DNA of 33,826 nucleotides. Source: JAICYJ01 sp038212095. Lineage in GTDB: Bacteria > Actinomycetota > Thermoleophilia > Gaiellales > JAICJC01. The DNA is taken from assembly GCA_038212095.1 (NCBI GenBank), contig JBBQUW010000033.1, forward strand, positions 1-33,826, written 5' to 3'. How positions within the stretch are numbered: the stretch's first letter is position 1; each line of letters begins with the position of its first letter. Shown one piece after another: positions 7,839-16,556 of the stretch. The translations under genes and the position numbers were made by a program. The notes beneath the pieces are model-generated. The model had not been told where the DNA came from, did not search any database, and was given only the letters and a program-made list of their open reading frames with translations.

Positions 7839-9101
7839 TCACGGAGCGGTGACAAGGTGCGCGCGGACGGCGTGCAGAGCGGCCGCGGTCGCCCGTAGCC
7901 GGACGTCCTGCCGGCTGCCTCCCCACTGCGTGGTGCGGGCGAGCTCGCCGGCCGGCGAGCTGACGTGCAGGTACACCAGGCCGACCGGCTTCTCCTCACC
8001 ACTGCCGCCCGGTCCCGCCACGCCGGTGACGGCCACCGCGACGTCCACGCCCAGACGCTGCCGGGCACCCTCCGCCATCGCGCGGGCGGTCTGGGCACTG
8101 ACCGCGCCGTGGTGTTCGAGCAGCTCGCCATCGACGCCCAGCAACTCGCGCTTGAGCCGATCGGAGTACGTCACCACGCCGCCGGCGAACACGTCCGAGC
8201 TGCCGGCGATCGCGGTCAGATCGCCGCCCACCATACCGCCCGTGCACGACTCGGCCGTCGCCAGCGTCCAGCCGCGCCGTCGCGCCAGCTCGAGCACGAT
8301 CTCCGCCACCGGCCGCTGGTCGTCAGCGAACACATGCTCCCGCAGGCGCCGGCGCAGATCCTGCCACAGCTCCTTCCCGCGCTGCTCTGCTCCCGGCAAT
8401 GCCCGGATGTCGATCTCGACCTCGAAGTTCCGGGCGCAGATGCTCGTCTCGACTCCGTCAGGATCCCCGCCGGCAGCCGCGAACAGGTCGGCGACATGCG
8501 ACTCGCCGATGCCGTAGGTTCGCAACATGCGCATCTGTCTCGGCGTCGCCCGGGCTATCAGTGGCGCGACCAGCGCGTGCGTGGGGGCCATCTGCCACAG
8601 CCGGCGCAGCTCCGATGGCACCCCCGGCAGCAGCACGACCACGGCCCGGCCGACCGCCATCACCAGGCCGGGCGCGGTGCCGGCAAGGCCCAGCACCTGG
8701 CCACCAAGTGGTATCCGCGCCTGCTTGCGGTTGCCGTCTGCAAACCGCGTTGGATCGAACCCCAAACGCTCGGCCACACCGTCCGTCCACGCGGTGATCT
8801 GCGCCAGCACCGATTCGTCCACCGACAGCGGCGCGGCGGCGACGAGGCCCAGCGCCTCGACGGTGCGATCGTCGTGGGTGGGTCCGAGCCCGCCCGAGGT
8901 GACGACCAGCTCGTGCCTGGCTGTCAGCTCCGACAGTGCCGCCACGATGTCATCGATCGGGTCACCAACCATGACGACGCGATCGACCGAGACGCCCAGC
9001 TTCTCCAGCTGGGCGGCCAGATGCGAGGCGTTGCGATCGGAGATGACGCCGCGCAGCAGCTCGCTGCCGGTCAGCAGGATCGCCGCGCTGGGCCGGGTCA
9101 C
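7839..9101 (-). CDS. cinA: CinA, nucleotide pyrophosphatase/NMN amidohydrolase family
   Basis: A 420-residue two-domain protein. The N-terminal MoaB/MogA-like (COG1058) domain has SGGLGPTHDD at 69-78. The C-terminal PncC-type nicotinamide-mononucleotide amidohydrolase domain has ESCTGG at 284-289 and TGVAGPGG at 359-366. Family members recycle NMN and ADP-ribose from NAD breakdown; the competence-induced name comes from Streptococcus. The GTG start (9101) overlaps the RodZ-like stop in a GTGA, so the two are coupled. It sits just upstream of recA, as in many Gram-positives, but recA has its own SOS promoter in the 114-bp gap. Both domains look complete. Confidence 0.95.
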   Translation of the reverse strand: MTRPSAAILLTGSELLRGVISDRNASHLAAQLEKLGVSVDRVVMVGDPIDDIVAALSELTARHELVVTSGGLGPTHDDRTVEALGLVAAAPLSVDESVLAQITAWTDGVAERLGFDPTRFADGNRKQARIPLGGQVLGLAGTAPGLVMAVGRAVVVLLPGVPSELRRLWQMAPTHALVAPLIARATPRQMRMLRTYGIGESHVADLFAAAGGDPDGVETSICARNFEVEIDIRALPGAEQRGKELWQDLRRRLREHVFADDQRPVAEIVLELARRRGWTLATAESCTGGMVGGDLTAIAGSSDVFAGGVVTYSDRLKRELLGVDGELLEHHGAVSAQTARAMAEGARQRLGVDVAVAVTGVAGPGGSGEEKPVGLVYLHVSSPAGELARTTQWGGSRQDVRLRATAAALHAVRAHLVTAP

Positions 9102-9874
9102 GCCCGCTTGATGCCGCGGCGCGTGATCGCGAAGCGGGTGCCGGGCGGCAGCTGCTGGGCGTGTCCGGCGATCGTGATCGTGACGCTGCCCGGCGCGCCC
9201 AGGCTGATGACCACCGGCCCCTTTGCCGAGATCGTCACCGCCTGGCCCTGCGCGATCAGGTACTGCGAGAGGTCGGAGCCGGTGGTCGAGATGGCCGCCG
9301 GGCCGGTGGCCGATCCCAGATGGGCGGTCAGCCAGGAGCTGCCGCCGGGCGCGGACAGCACGATCGGGTAGCGGGCGCTCGACGTGTGGTGTTTGGCAGC
9401 GGTGGTGGAGCCCGATGGCGAGGTGGTCGTCGAGGTGGCGCCGCCGGTGCCTGAGCTGGACTGCGGCGGAGGCGGCAGCGGCACGTTGGACTGATTGGAG
9501 CTGAAGCCGAGGAACACCATCGAGGCCACCGCAACGATTGCGGCCAGCACGATCAGGACGATGTTGGTGTCGCGGCGCTTGCGCACCCGCGGCCGCGAGT
9601 TCGGCTTGGAGTAGATCGCTCGATCTTCCTCACCGCGAGGGTCGTGGAAGCGCGAGTTGAACTCGTCGATGAAGAGGTGGCCGTCCAGACCCAGGTAGTC
9701 GGCGTACGCCCGCAGGAAGCCCTTGGTGTAGGTGGCGCCGGGCAGGATGCCGAAAGCCTCCTCCTCGAGGGCGCGGATGTAGCGTGCCCGGATCTTGGTG
9801 CCCTCCTCGACCTGCGGGAAGGACAGCCCTTTACGCTCGCGGGCCTCGCGGAGTGCTGGTCCAATCTCGAACAT
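9098..9874 (-). CDS. RodZ-like helix-turn-helix membrane protein
   Basis: A 258-residue protein with an N-terminal Xre-type helix-turn-helix (about 5-70, including TKIRARYIRALEEE and TYTKGFLRAYADYLGLD, the RodZ/YmfM signature). A single membrane helix follows (about 104-124), then a Pro/Ser/Thr-rich linker (125-165) and a C-terminal beta domain like DUF4115. RodZ anchors MreB and shapes the cell in rods; in actinobacteria the role is less clear. ATG 9874 is used since an upstream start at 10009 adds 45 residues without homology. A TAGACT box at 9908-9903 could be its -10, with a roughly 22-nt leader. Confidence 0.88.
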   Translation of the reverse strand: MFEIGPALREARERKGLSFPQVEEGTKIRARYIRALEEEAFGILPGATYTKGFLRAYADYLGLDGHLFIDEFNSRFHDPRGEEDRAIYSKPNSRPRVRKRRDTNIVLIVLAAIVAVASMVFLGFSSNQSNVPLPPPPQSSSGTGGATSTTTSPSGSTTAAKHHTSSARYPIVLSAPGGSSWLTAHLGSATGPAAISTTGSDLSQYLIAQGQAVTISAKGPVVISLGAPGSVTITIAGHAQQLPPGTRFAITRRGIKRA

Positions 9875-9905
9875 AGGCGGCCGCCCCAAAGGGCGAACGC
9901 TCAGT

Positions 9906-10766
9906 CTAGCGTGGCAGGTAGCGGTCCCGGAGCAGCGCGAAGAATCCCGCCGTGCTGGCGACCAGGATGGCGATGAAGAGGTAACCGGCATACTGGATGC
10001 CGCACCCATCGTTGCCGCAGCTCTCGTTGCCCACCAGCATGCTGGCCGAGCTGAGCGTTCCGAACAGCAGTAATGGGGTCAGCGAGGCCGCCAGGCCCAT
10101 GCGAACCCCGAAGAGGGCACCCAGCACGGCTGCCTCCACCAGCAGCATTGCGCCCGTGAAATCGCCCGAGCCGCGGGCAGCGGTGGCCGCCACGATCAGC
10201 ACCTCGGCGACCAGGCCGACCAGTAGCGGGATGGCGTAGGCGCGGAGCGCCGGCGACGGCGCTCGCACGCCCAGCACGCGCCTGGCAACGGCGCTGTTGG
10301 CGGTGGCCAGCGACTCCAGCGCCGAGCGCGTCAGGCCGGACTGCTCCATCGCAGCGTCCAGCCAGTCCTGGCCGGCCGCCACTCGCGCAGCCAGTCGGGT
10401 ACGACTCGGCTCTCCCTCCAGCTCGAGCATCTGTGCGACGCCCAGCGTGGCCGCCCCCAGCCTGCGGTGGACGTGCTCGCGCTGTCCGGCGACCTCGATC
10501 GGCAGTCCCTCGAGCGTGAACTCGGCGAACACGGCCTCCTCCTCGTCCAGCGAGCCCGGGTGCAGCGCAAACCCGGGCTGCTCGCCATAGGCACGCTCGA
10601 TCACGCGTGCGAAGGCCGCGAGGTCGACAGCCCGGCATGCGATCTCGATCGGCGCGCCGTCGCTGGCTATCGCCAGCGGGTGGGCGCCGACCAGCACCGG
10701 TGCGTAGGGCGCCAGCGTGTCGAGCAGACCGCTGGTCTGCAGGCGGGGGTACCAGTCATCGATCAC
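9906..10766 (-). CDS. DUF4269-like domain fused to a membrane domain
   Basis: A 286-residue protein in two parts. Residues about 14-150 resemble DUF4269 nucleotidyltransferase-like proteins: LAPYAPVLVG, then an I-x-I-x-C strand, F-x-L-x-G-x-P-I-E-V-x-G-Q, and a C-terminal helix. In the family the strand carries the catalytic D-x-D; here the same positions read Pro39 and Glu41, so catalysis is probably lost. Residues about 172-280 contain three to four hydrophobic helices and a Cys pair (E-S-C-G-N-D-G-C) between the last two. The start is GTG 10766, with TAGTCT 6 nt upstream. The position between ftsK and rodZ, where pgsA and rimO often lie, is unusual. The DUF4269 assignment is by recall. Confidence 0.7.
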   Translation of the reverse strand: MIDDWYPRLQTSGLLDTLAPYAPVLVGAHPLAIASDGAPIEIACRAVDLAAFARVIERAYGEQPGFALHPGSLDEEEAVFAEFTLEGLPIEVAGQREHVHRRLGAATLGVAQMLELEGEPSRTRLAARVAAGQDWLDAAMEQSGLTRSALESLATANSAVARRVLGVRAPSPALRAYAIPLLVGLVAEVLIVAATAARGSGDFTGAMLLVEAAVLGALFGVRMGLAASLTPLLLFGTLSSASMLVGNESCGNDGCGIQYAGYLFIAILVASTAGFFALLRDRYLPR

Positions 10767-10772
10767 CGCGTC

Positions 10773-10778
10773 AGACTA
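10773..10778 (-). promoter_or_regulatory. -10 box for a leaderless DUF4269-membrane gene
   Basis: TAGTCT on the minus strand ends 6 nt before the GTG at 10766, with no Shine-Dalgarno. This is the same geometry as at several other starts in this window. Confidence 0.35.
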
Positions 10779-10807
10779 CCGGCCGGGTCGCTGCGAGCGG
10801 CACGGTG

Positions 10808-13168
10808 CTAGAAAGTGACGTCCTCGATTGGCTCATCGACGGGAGCGTGCTCGGGCTCGCCGAGGATGCGCGACAGATCGGCCTCGCTGATCAGCACGCT
10901 GCGTGCCTTGGAGCCCTCATAGCCGGACACGATGCCGCGCCTCTCCAGCATGTCGATCAGGCGCCCGGCCCGCGTGTAGCCGACGCGCAGGCGGCGCTGA
11001 AGCAGCGAGACGGACGCGGTCTGATGCTGAGCGACCAACCGGATCGCGTCTTGCAGCACCGGATCCTCGTCGGCGTCGAGCTGCTCGGACTCGACGTCGC
11101 TTGGCAGCTCGAGCAGCTCGTCTTCGAATGTCGGCTCGCCCTGCTTCCGGCATGCCTCGACGATCTTGCGCGTCTCCTCCTCAGAGATGTACGCGCCTTG
11201 GATGCGAAGCAGCTTGGAGGTGCCGAGCGGCTTGTAGAGCATGTCTCCCTGGCCCAGCAGCGCCTCCGCGCCGTTCACGTCCAGGATCACCCGCGAGTCG
11301 GTCTGCGACGAGACGGCGAAGGCGATCCGGGACGGCACGTTGGCCTTGATCATGCCCGTGATCACGTCCACTCGCGGGCTCTGTGTGGCCAGCACCAGAT
11401 GGATGCCGACGGCGCGCGACTTCTGCGCCAGCCGGATGATCGCGTCCTCGACGTCGGCCGGCGAGACCATCATCAGGTCGGCCAGCTCGTCGATCACGAC
11501 CAGGATGTGCGGCACAAGGTCCTGCCCCAGCTCGAGCCGCTGGCGGTTCCACTCGGCCAGGTTGCGCGCCTTGACGGCCCCCATCAGCTCGTAGCGCGAC
11601 TCCATCTCGCGGACGATGTTCTGCAGCACCAACGCGGCGTTCTTCATGTTCGTGACGACCGGCGTCAGCAGGTGCGGGATCGACTCGTAGTGGTTCAGCT
11701 CCACCCGCTTTGGGTCGACCAGGATCATGCGCACCTCGTCCGGCGTCGCCCGCAGAAGGATCGAGCAGAGCAGCGCGTTGATGCAGCCCGACTTCCCCGA
11801 GCCGGTGGTGCCGGCGATCAGCAGGTGCGGCATCTTCGCCAGGTAGCAGGCAACGCCGCTGCCGGAGATATCCTTGCCCAGCCACGCGGTGAGCGGGCTC
11901 GATCCAGCCGGCGGCATGGCGTAGATGTCACCCATCGTGACCGTGTTGTACGAGTTGTTGGGAACCTCGACGCCGACCGCCTGCTTGCCTGGGATGGGAG
12001 CCAGGATGCGGATCTCGGTAGTGGCCAGCGCGTACGCCAGGTCGTCGCGAAGCTGGGAGACGCGGGACACCTTGATGCCGGGCGCCAGCTGCAGCTCGTA
12101 GCGGGTGACGCGGGGGCCGGACACCATACCTATGCACCTCGCCTCGATGCCGAAGTTGGCAAGCGCCTCGACCAGCTGCCGGGCGACCAGCTTATGGTCT
12201 TCTCCACCGCCCCGCGTGGCGACGCTCTTCTTGAGGATGGTCGGTGACGGAAGCCGGTAGGCGGTCTTCGGTCGCGGCGCCGCGTCGAGCGCCAGCTTCG
12301 GCGCGACCACTTCCGCCGTGATCGCCTCGTCGGGATCGGCGTCGGCCTCGGGTTCCACCACCGGCTGGTCGGGTTGGAACGGCGGGCCGTCGACGTCCAC
12401 GGCCGGATCGAGCTGCGAAGGATCGGAGTCGGCGAAGATGTCGGCGTACTCCTGCCTGCCGTCGAGCGGCTTTCGTGAGCGCGCCTTGGCGGCCGGTACC
12501 GCGACCAGCGTCGGCTTGGCAGAGGGACGATCGCGGTAACGGCGTGCGACCTCGCCGCCCAGACGGGCGCTGGTCTCGGCGGCGCGGGCGACATGACGGC
12601 CGGAGCTGCGCATCATCACGCCGACGGAGGCACCGGTGACGAGCACGATCGCGGCCAGGAAGCCGAGCGCGATCAGGATCGAGACGCCGATCTGTCCGAT
12701 CAAGCCTTCGAGTCCGATCCGCAGGTATGCGCCGGCAAGTCCGCCGTGTCGCTCGACCTGGATCGTGTCGCTGTTGGACAGGGTCAGCATCAGGGTGGCG
12801 GTAAAGATGCCGGCGCCCAGCCGCAGCGGGCGGACGTGACGGAGCGGGCTGTCGACAAAGATCATGGCGCCGGCCGCGATCAGCAGCGGCGGCGCAACGA
12901 CGGCGGTGCGTCCCACCAGCAGGTGCAGCAGGTTGTCGAGCTTGAGCCCGATCACGCCGCCGTCCCAGCCGACGAACTCGACGCAGCCCAAGAAGACGCC
13001 GAGCGCCAAAAGCCCACCGCCGATCAGGTCACGCCTCTGCGAGAGAGAGGTCCGGCTCGGCGTACGCCTCCGCTGGGGGGTCTGGGAGCGGATGGGGGTT
13101 TTGCGCGTGCGCCGAGCCGGTTGTGAACCAGGATCGCGATGGGTCCGTCGCGTAGTGGTCCTGGCCAT
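10808..13168 (-). CDS. ftsK: FtsK/SpoIIIE DNA translocase
   Basis: A 786-residue FtsK. It has a basic N-terminal tail (1-46), four membrane helices (about 47-66, 86-105, 115-132, 160-185), a Pro/Asp-rich linker (about 215-310) and the alpha/beta motor domains. Walker A is GTTGSGKS at 453-460 and Walker B is ILVVIDE at 555-561. The C-terminal gamma winged helix (about 710-775, with RRLRVGYTRAGRLIDMLERRGIV) reads KOPS-like polar sequences. The protein pumps chromosome termini through the division septum. ATG 13168 is chosen; GTG 13198 is in frame, but an AAGGAG overlaps it too closely to serve it. No clear promoter is seen in the 152-bp gap 13169-13320. Confidence 0.97.
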   Translation of the reverse strand: MARTTTRRTHRDPGSQPARRTRKTPIRSQTPQRRRTPSRTSLSQRRDLIGGGLLALGVFLGCVEFVGWDGGVIGLKLDNLLHLLVGRTAVVAPPLLIAAGAMIFVDSPLRHVRPLRLGAGIFTATLMLTLSNSDTIQVERHGGLAGAYLRIGLEGLIGQIGVSILIALGFLAAIVLVTGASVGVMMRSSGRHVARAAETSARLGGEVARRYRDRPSAKPTLVAVPAAKARSRKPLDGRQEYADIFADSDPSQLDPAVDVDGPPFQPDQPVVEPEADADPDEAITAEVVAPKLALDAAPRPKTAYRLPSPTILKKSVATRGGGEDHKLVARQLVEALANFGIEARCIGMVSGPRVTRYELQLAPGIKVSRVSQLRDDLAYALATTEIRILAPIPGKQAVGVEVPNNSYNTVTMGDIYAMPPAGSSPLTAWLGKDISGSGVACYLAKMPHLLIAGTTGSGKSGCINALLCSILLRATPDEVRMILVDPKRVELNHYESIPHLLTPVVTNMKNAALVLQNIVREMESRYELMGAVKARNLAEWNRQRLELGQDLVPHILVVIDELADLMMVSPADVEDAIIRLAQKSRAVGIHLVLATQSPRVDVITGMIKANVPSRIAFAVSSQTDSRVILDVNGAEALLGQGDMLYKPLGTSKLLRIQGAYISEEETRKIVEACRKQGEPTFEDELLELPSDVESEQLDADEDPVLQDAIRLVAQHQTASVSLLQRRLRVGYTRAGRLIDMLERRGIVSGYEGSKARSVLISEADLSRILGEPEHAPVDEPIEDVTF

Positions 13169-13320
13169 TGCGATGCTATTCGCCGGATCGGACGGCACTC
13201 CTTCCGCATCGGCAACGATTGCGCGCCGAACTCGTGCCGACCGCCCGGACAGGGGTCAGACCCCTCGCGCGGCGCGCGATTGAGTGGCGTTACGCGGACG
13301 TGCGAACCGCTGCGAGAGTG

Positions 13321-14991
13321 TCAGACCTCGATCACGACGGGCACGACCATCGGCCGCTTGCCGGTCATGCGGTGCACCAGCGGTGCCAGGGCGTCGTGGA
13401 GCTCCTGCTGGAGCAGGTTCACCTCGGTCATGCGGTTCGCCAGGCAGCGCTCCAGCACCTCGTCGACCGCGTCGCGGGCAGCCTCCAGGAGCTCCTCGCC
13501 ATCGTCGTCGGGCGTGTCGAAGCCGCGCGCGATCACCTCGGGATCGACCACCACCTCAGCCACCCCGGCCGCGATCGTCGCCACCACGATCAGCACGCCG
13601 TCGGTCGCCAGCCGCCTGCGATCCCGCAACACCTCGTCACGTAGATCTCCCACCGAGTAGCCGTCGACCAGCGTCATGCCGGTCTCGATCTGCCCCGTCA
13701 CGAACAGACCGTCAGCGCTCAACTCGAGCACCGTGCCGTTGTCGGCGATCCGCACAGCATGCGGCTCGACGCCCGTCTCCTCGGCGATCCGGGCGTGTGC
13801 GCGAAGCATCCTGTACTCGCCGTGAATCGGCACGAAGGTGCGCGGGCGCACCATCTCCAGCATCTCGCGCAGCTCATCAGCGGAGCCGTGTCCGGAGACG
13901 TGCACGTAGGCGTTGTTCTCAGTCAGCACGGTGGCGCCCATCCGGTTCAGCCGGTTGACCGTCTCCCCCACGTTCACCTCGTTGCCAGGCACCGCCTTGG
14001 ATGACATCACGACCGTATCGGTGGGATGCACGTGCAGCGCCGGGTGGTCGCCGTGCGCCATCCGCGTCAGCGCTGATCGCGGCTCGCCCTGGCTGCCGGT
14101 GCAGATCACGACCACTTTGTGGGGCAGGATCGAGTCCAGCATCTTCGGCTTCACGAGCACGTCGTCGTCCACCGTCGCATAGCCGAGGTTGCGCGAGATG
14201 TTCAGGTTGCGCACCATCGAGCGGCCGATCACGCACACCTGTCGGTCGTTGACCGCGGCGGCGTCGATCACCTGCTGCAGGCGATGGATCTGGGATGCGA
14301 ACGAGGTCACGATCACGCGCCCCGGCGCTCGCGCGATGATCTCACACAGTGATGGCCCGACGGTCATCTCCGACGGCGTCCGGCCGGCATTCTCGGCATT
14401 GGTCGAGTCGGACATCAACAGTGCCACGCCCGCGTCGCCCAGCGCCCTCAGGCGGGCGACGTCGACCGCACGGCCGTCGACCGGCGTCATGTCCAGCTTG
14501 AAGTCGCCCGTGTGCACGATCGGGCCGTGCGGTGTGTGCAGCACCACGGCCACGGCATCCGGGATCGAGTGGGTCACCCGCACGAACTCAGCCTGGAAGG
14601 GGCCGACCGCGGTGCGGGAACCGTCCGGGGCGACCTCGATCAGCTCAGTGTCCGGGCTGAGGCCGTGCTCGTCCAGCTTCGACTTGATCAACCCCAACGT
14701 CAGCCGCGTTCCATAGACGGGCGCACCCGGGCCGATCTCACGCAGCAGGTAGGGCAGCGCGCCGACGTGATCCTCGTGGCCGTGGGTGAGGATGATGCCG
14801 CGCAGCTTCTCGGCACGATCGGCCACGTAACGGAAGTCGGGCAGCACCAAGTCGATCCCGTGCATCTCCGCCTTGGGGAACGTCAACCCGGCGTCGACCA
14901 GGATCAGCTCGTCGTCGACCTCGAACACGGTCATGTTCTTCCCGACCTCGCCCAGCCCGCCCAGCGGGATGATCCGCACCCTGTCTGCCAT
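13321..14991 (-). CDS. rnj: RNase J, metallo-beta-lactamase ribonuclease
   Basis: A 556-residue protein of usual RNase J length. The metallo-beta-lactamase core has HGHEDH at 70-75, followed by the beta-CASP insert (SDSTNAENAGRTPSE, VTSFASQIHRLQ) and the conserved PIHGEYRML and HVSGHGSADEL motifs. RNase J has 5'-3' exonuclease and endonuclease activity on RNA. The start is ATG 14991, two bases after the dapA stop; a GTG at 14997 overlapping that stop as GTGA is equally likely. The gene is translationally linked to dapA, an arrangement common in actinobacteria. It ends 152 bp before ftsK. Confidence 0.97.
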   Translation of the reverse strand: MADRVRIIPLGGLGEVGKNMTVFEVDDELILVDAGLTFPKAEMHGIDLVLPDFRYVADRAEKLRGIILTHGHEDHVGALPYLLREIGPGAPVYGTRLTLGLIKSKLDEHGLSPDTELIEVAPDGSRTAVGPFQAEFVRVTHSIPDAVAVVLHTPHGPIVHTGDFKLDMTPVDGRAVDVARLRALGDAGVALLMSDSTNAENAGRTPSEMTVGPSLCEIIARAPGRVIVTSFASQIHRLQQVIDAAAVNDRQVCVIGRSMVRNLNISRNLGYATVDDDVLVKPKMLDSILPHKVVVICTGSQGEPRSALTRMAHGDHPALHVHPTDTVVMSSKAVPGNEVNVGETVNRLNRMGATVLTENNAYVHVSGHGSADELREMLEMVRPRTFVPIHGEYRMLRAHARIAEETGVEPHAVRIADNGTVLELSADGLFVTGQIETGMTLVDGYSVGDLRDEVLRDRRRLATDGVLIVVATIAAGVAEVVVDPEVIARGFDTPDDDGEELLEAARDAVDEVLERCLANRMTEVNLLQQELHDALAPLVHRMTGKRPMVVPVVIEV

Positions 14992-14993
14992 CG

Positions 14994-15893
14994 TCACGCT
15001 GCAGCCGTCGGCAGCAGTCCGGAGACGGCTAACGCCGCCTGCACGGTGGCGGTCTCCGCCTCATCGGCATCGACCAGCGGCAGTCGCAGGCCGCCGACGT
15101 CATGTCCAAGCAGGTTGAGGGCGGCCTTCAGCGGGATCGGGTTGGTGGTGACCGAGAGCGCCTCGTACAGCGGCCGCAGCTCATCGTCGATGCGCTGCGC
15201 GCGGTCGGCCTCGCCGGCTCGCACCAGCGCGATCATCTCGCGGATGCGTCGGCCGGCGATATGCGAGGCGACGCAGATGCCGCCGGCACCGCCCATCCGC
15301 ATGAACGGCAGCACCAGGTCGTCGTTGCCGGCGTACAGCTCGAGCCCGCCGTGATCGATGATCTGGCGGGCCTGCTCCAGATCCGAGGTGGCCTGCTTGA
15401 CCGCGATCACGTTCTCGATCTCGCTCAGCCGCGCGAGCAGCGGCGGCTCGAGGTTGAGCACCACGCGCTGGGGAATGTTGTAGACGATCACGGGCCGGCC
15501 CTCGGCTGCGTGCGCGACGGCCTCGAAGTGCGCGACGATGCCCCGGGCGGGGGGCTTGTTGTAGTACGGCGTCACGACCAGGAAGCCGTCCACGCCGGTG
15601 GCCACAGCTGACCGGGTCAACGCCACCGAGTGGCGGGTGTCGTAGCTACCGGTATTCGCGATCACCGTGGCACCGGCGCCGATCTCGGACACGACCGCCT
15701 CGAGCAGGTCGAGCTTCTCACGGTCGCTCACGGTCGGACCCTCGCCTGTGGTTCCGCAGACGACGACGCCGTCCGAACCAGATTCGACCAGGTGCCGTGC
15801 CATCCGCCGTGCCGCCTCGTGGTTGACGGAGCCGTCACCGGCGAACGGGGTCACCATCGCGGTCAGCAGCTCTCCGAGGCGGGGGCGCGTCAT
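14994..15893 (-). CDS. dapA: 4-hydroxy-tetrahydrodipicolinate synthase
   Basis: A 299-residue TIM-barrel aldolase-class enzyme. The Schiff-base lysine is Lys166 (IAVKQAT), with the catalytic tyrosine in VYNIPQR (Tyr138) and the substrate loop GTTGEG at 47-52. It condenses pyruvate with aspartate semialdehyde at the entry to lysine and diaminopimelate synthesis. It is followed by RNase J with overlapping stop and start. The ATG at 15893 has no Shine-Dalgarno but lies 7 nt after a TAGAAT box, so the mRNA is probably leaderless. dapB is nearby but separated by the plus-strand MOSC gene and the structured segment. Confidence 0.98.
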   Translation of the reverse strand: MTRPRLGELLTAMVTPFAGDGSVNHEAARRMARHLVESGSDGVVVCGTTGEGPTVSDREKLDLLEAVVSEIGAGATVIANTGSYDTRHSVALTRSAVATGVDGFLVVTPYYNKPPARGIVAHFEAVAHAAEGRPVIVYNIPQRVVLNLEPPLLARLSEIENVIAVKQATSDLEQARQIIDHGGLELYAGNDDLVLPFMRMGGAGGICVASHIAGRRIREMIALVRAGEADRAQRIDDELRPLYEALSVTTNPIPLKAALNLLGHDVGGLRLPLVDADEAETATVQAALAVSGLLPTAAA

Positions 15894-15900
15894 CGTGACG

Positions 15901-15906
15901 ATTCTA
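15901..15906 (-). promoter_or_regulatory. -10 box of dapA, leaderless
   Basis: TAGAAT on the minus strand ends 7 nt before the dapA ATG. Together with the MOSC -10 it forms a compact divergent promoter; the two boxes are only 13 bp apart, so the two polymerases would compete. Confidence 0.5.
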
Positions 15907-15919
15907 CCCGGTCGTGGTC

Positions 15920-15925
15920 TAAAAT
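15920..15925 (+). promoter_or_regulatory. -10 box of the MOSC gene, leaderless
   Basis: TAAAAT ends 9 nt before the ATG at 15935. A GTGACG at 15895-15900, 19 bp upstream, is a possible weak -35. No Shine-Dalgarno is present. Confidence 0.45.
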
Positions 15926-15934
15926 CCTCCCATC

Positions 15935-16384
15935 ATGGCCGGAGCCGTCGAACAGATCCACCTCGCCAACCGCGAGGGCGCCCCCACCTTCAGCGTCGAA
16001 TCGGTGCAGGCGATCACCGGTCGCGGGCTGGAGGGAGATCGCTACCTGGCGCCACACGACGCGTGGGCGCCGCGCGGCACCGCCATCTCTCTGATCGAGG
16101 CCGAGGCGATCGAGGCGATCCGCGATGAGCACGGCATCGACCTGGCGGACGGCCGCTCGCGGCGGCAACTGGTGACCCGTGGGGTGCGCCTGAACGACCT
16201 GGTCGGGCGCGAGTTCACCGTCGGCGAGGTGCGCTGCCGCGGCGTCGAGCTGTGCGAGCCGTGCCAGGCTCTGACCGAGATGCTGGGCGAGCCGGGCCTG
16301 ATCAAGGCGGCGGTGCATCGCGCCGGTCTGCGAGCCGACATCCTGGCCGGCGGCCGGATCGCGCTCGGCGACGCCGTCGGCTAG
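15935..16384 (+). CDS. MOSC-domain protein
   Basis: A 149-residue single MOSC domain. Visible features are the RGLEGDRY segment (30-37), a G-x-x-I-S-L-I-E-x-E strand, the family cysteine in ELCEPC (Cys107, Cys110) and the closing HRAGLRADILAGGRIALGD. MOSC domains occur in molybdenum-cofactor sulfurases and in mARC/YiiM-type molybdoenzymes, where the cysteine handles sulfur or the cofactor. A stand-alone domain like this probably has a related sulfur or cofactor role, but the substrate is unknown. It is transcribed opposite to its neighbours dapA and dapB. Its stop codon is also the first base of the structured segment downstream. Confidence 0.9.
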   Translation: MAGAVEQIHLANREGAPTFSVESVQAITGRGLEGDRYLAPHDAWAPRGTAISLIEAEAIEAIRDEHGIDLADGRSRRQLVTRGVRLNDLVGREFTVGEVRCRGVELCEPCQALTEMLGEPGLIKAAVHRAGLRADILAGGRIALGDAVG

Positions 16385-16549
16385 ATGGTTGATTCCATGG
16401 GATGTGTGGTTGCTGGACGCCGGATGGGGTGTTCCAGATGGCGGGAGCGCCTGCAGTGCAGGCTGGATGAAGCCTGTGCAAAGGCGATCGTGACGTCTGG
16501 GACGGCCCAGACCAGTGCCACAGCCGCGCAGCTCGTGGAATCAATCATC
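16384..16549 (+). ncRNA. Candidate structured RNA, multi-helix, plus strand
   Basis: This 166-nt stretch fills the gap between the convergent MOSC and dapB stops and folds into a multibranch structure. P1 is 14 bp (16384-16397 with 16536-16549). P2 is 11 bp with one bulged U (16405-16416 with 16512-16522). P3 is 4+4 bp (16418-16443). P4 is 5+9 bp with a 6-nt loop (16448-16486). P5 is 6 bp with an ACGG loop (16496-16511). Every non-Watson-Crick pair (388/545, 411/517, 412/516, 457/478, 458/477, 428/433) is G-U on the plus strand and would be a C-A mismatch on the minus strand, so the RNA is read as plus. No known RNA class is recognised. Alternatives are a MITE with terminal repeats, or a large bidirectional terminator. 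Confidence 0.55.
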
Positions 16550-16556
16550 CGGCCAA

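Noticed and set aside
13169..13320. Possible small gene between rnj and ftsK
   Set aside because: The 152-bp gap has no frame with a start, SD and coding-like composition; treated as the ftsK upstream region.
16384..16549. Simple bidirectional terminator as full explanation of the spacer
   Set aside because: There is no U-tract on either side, the fold is branched, and all wobble pairs favour one strand; kept only as an alternative.
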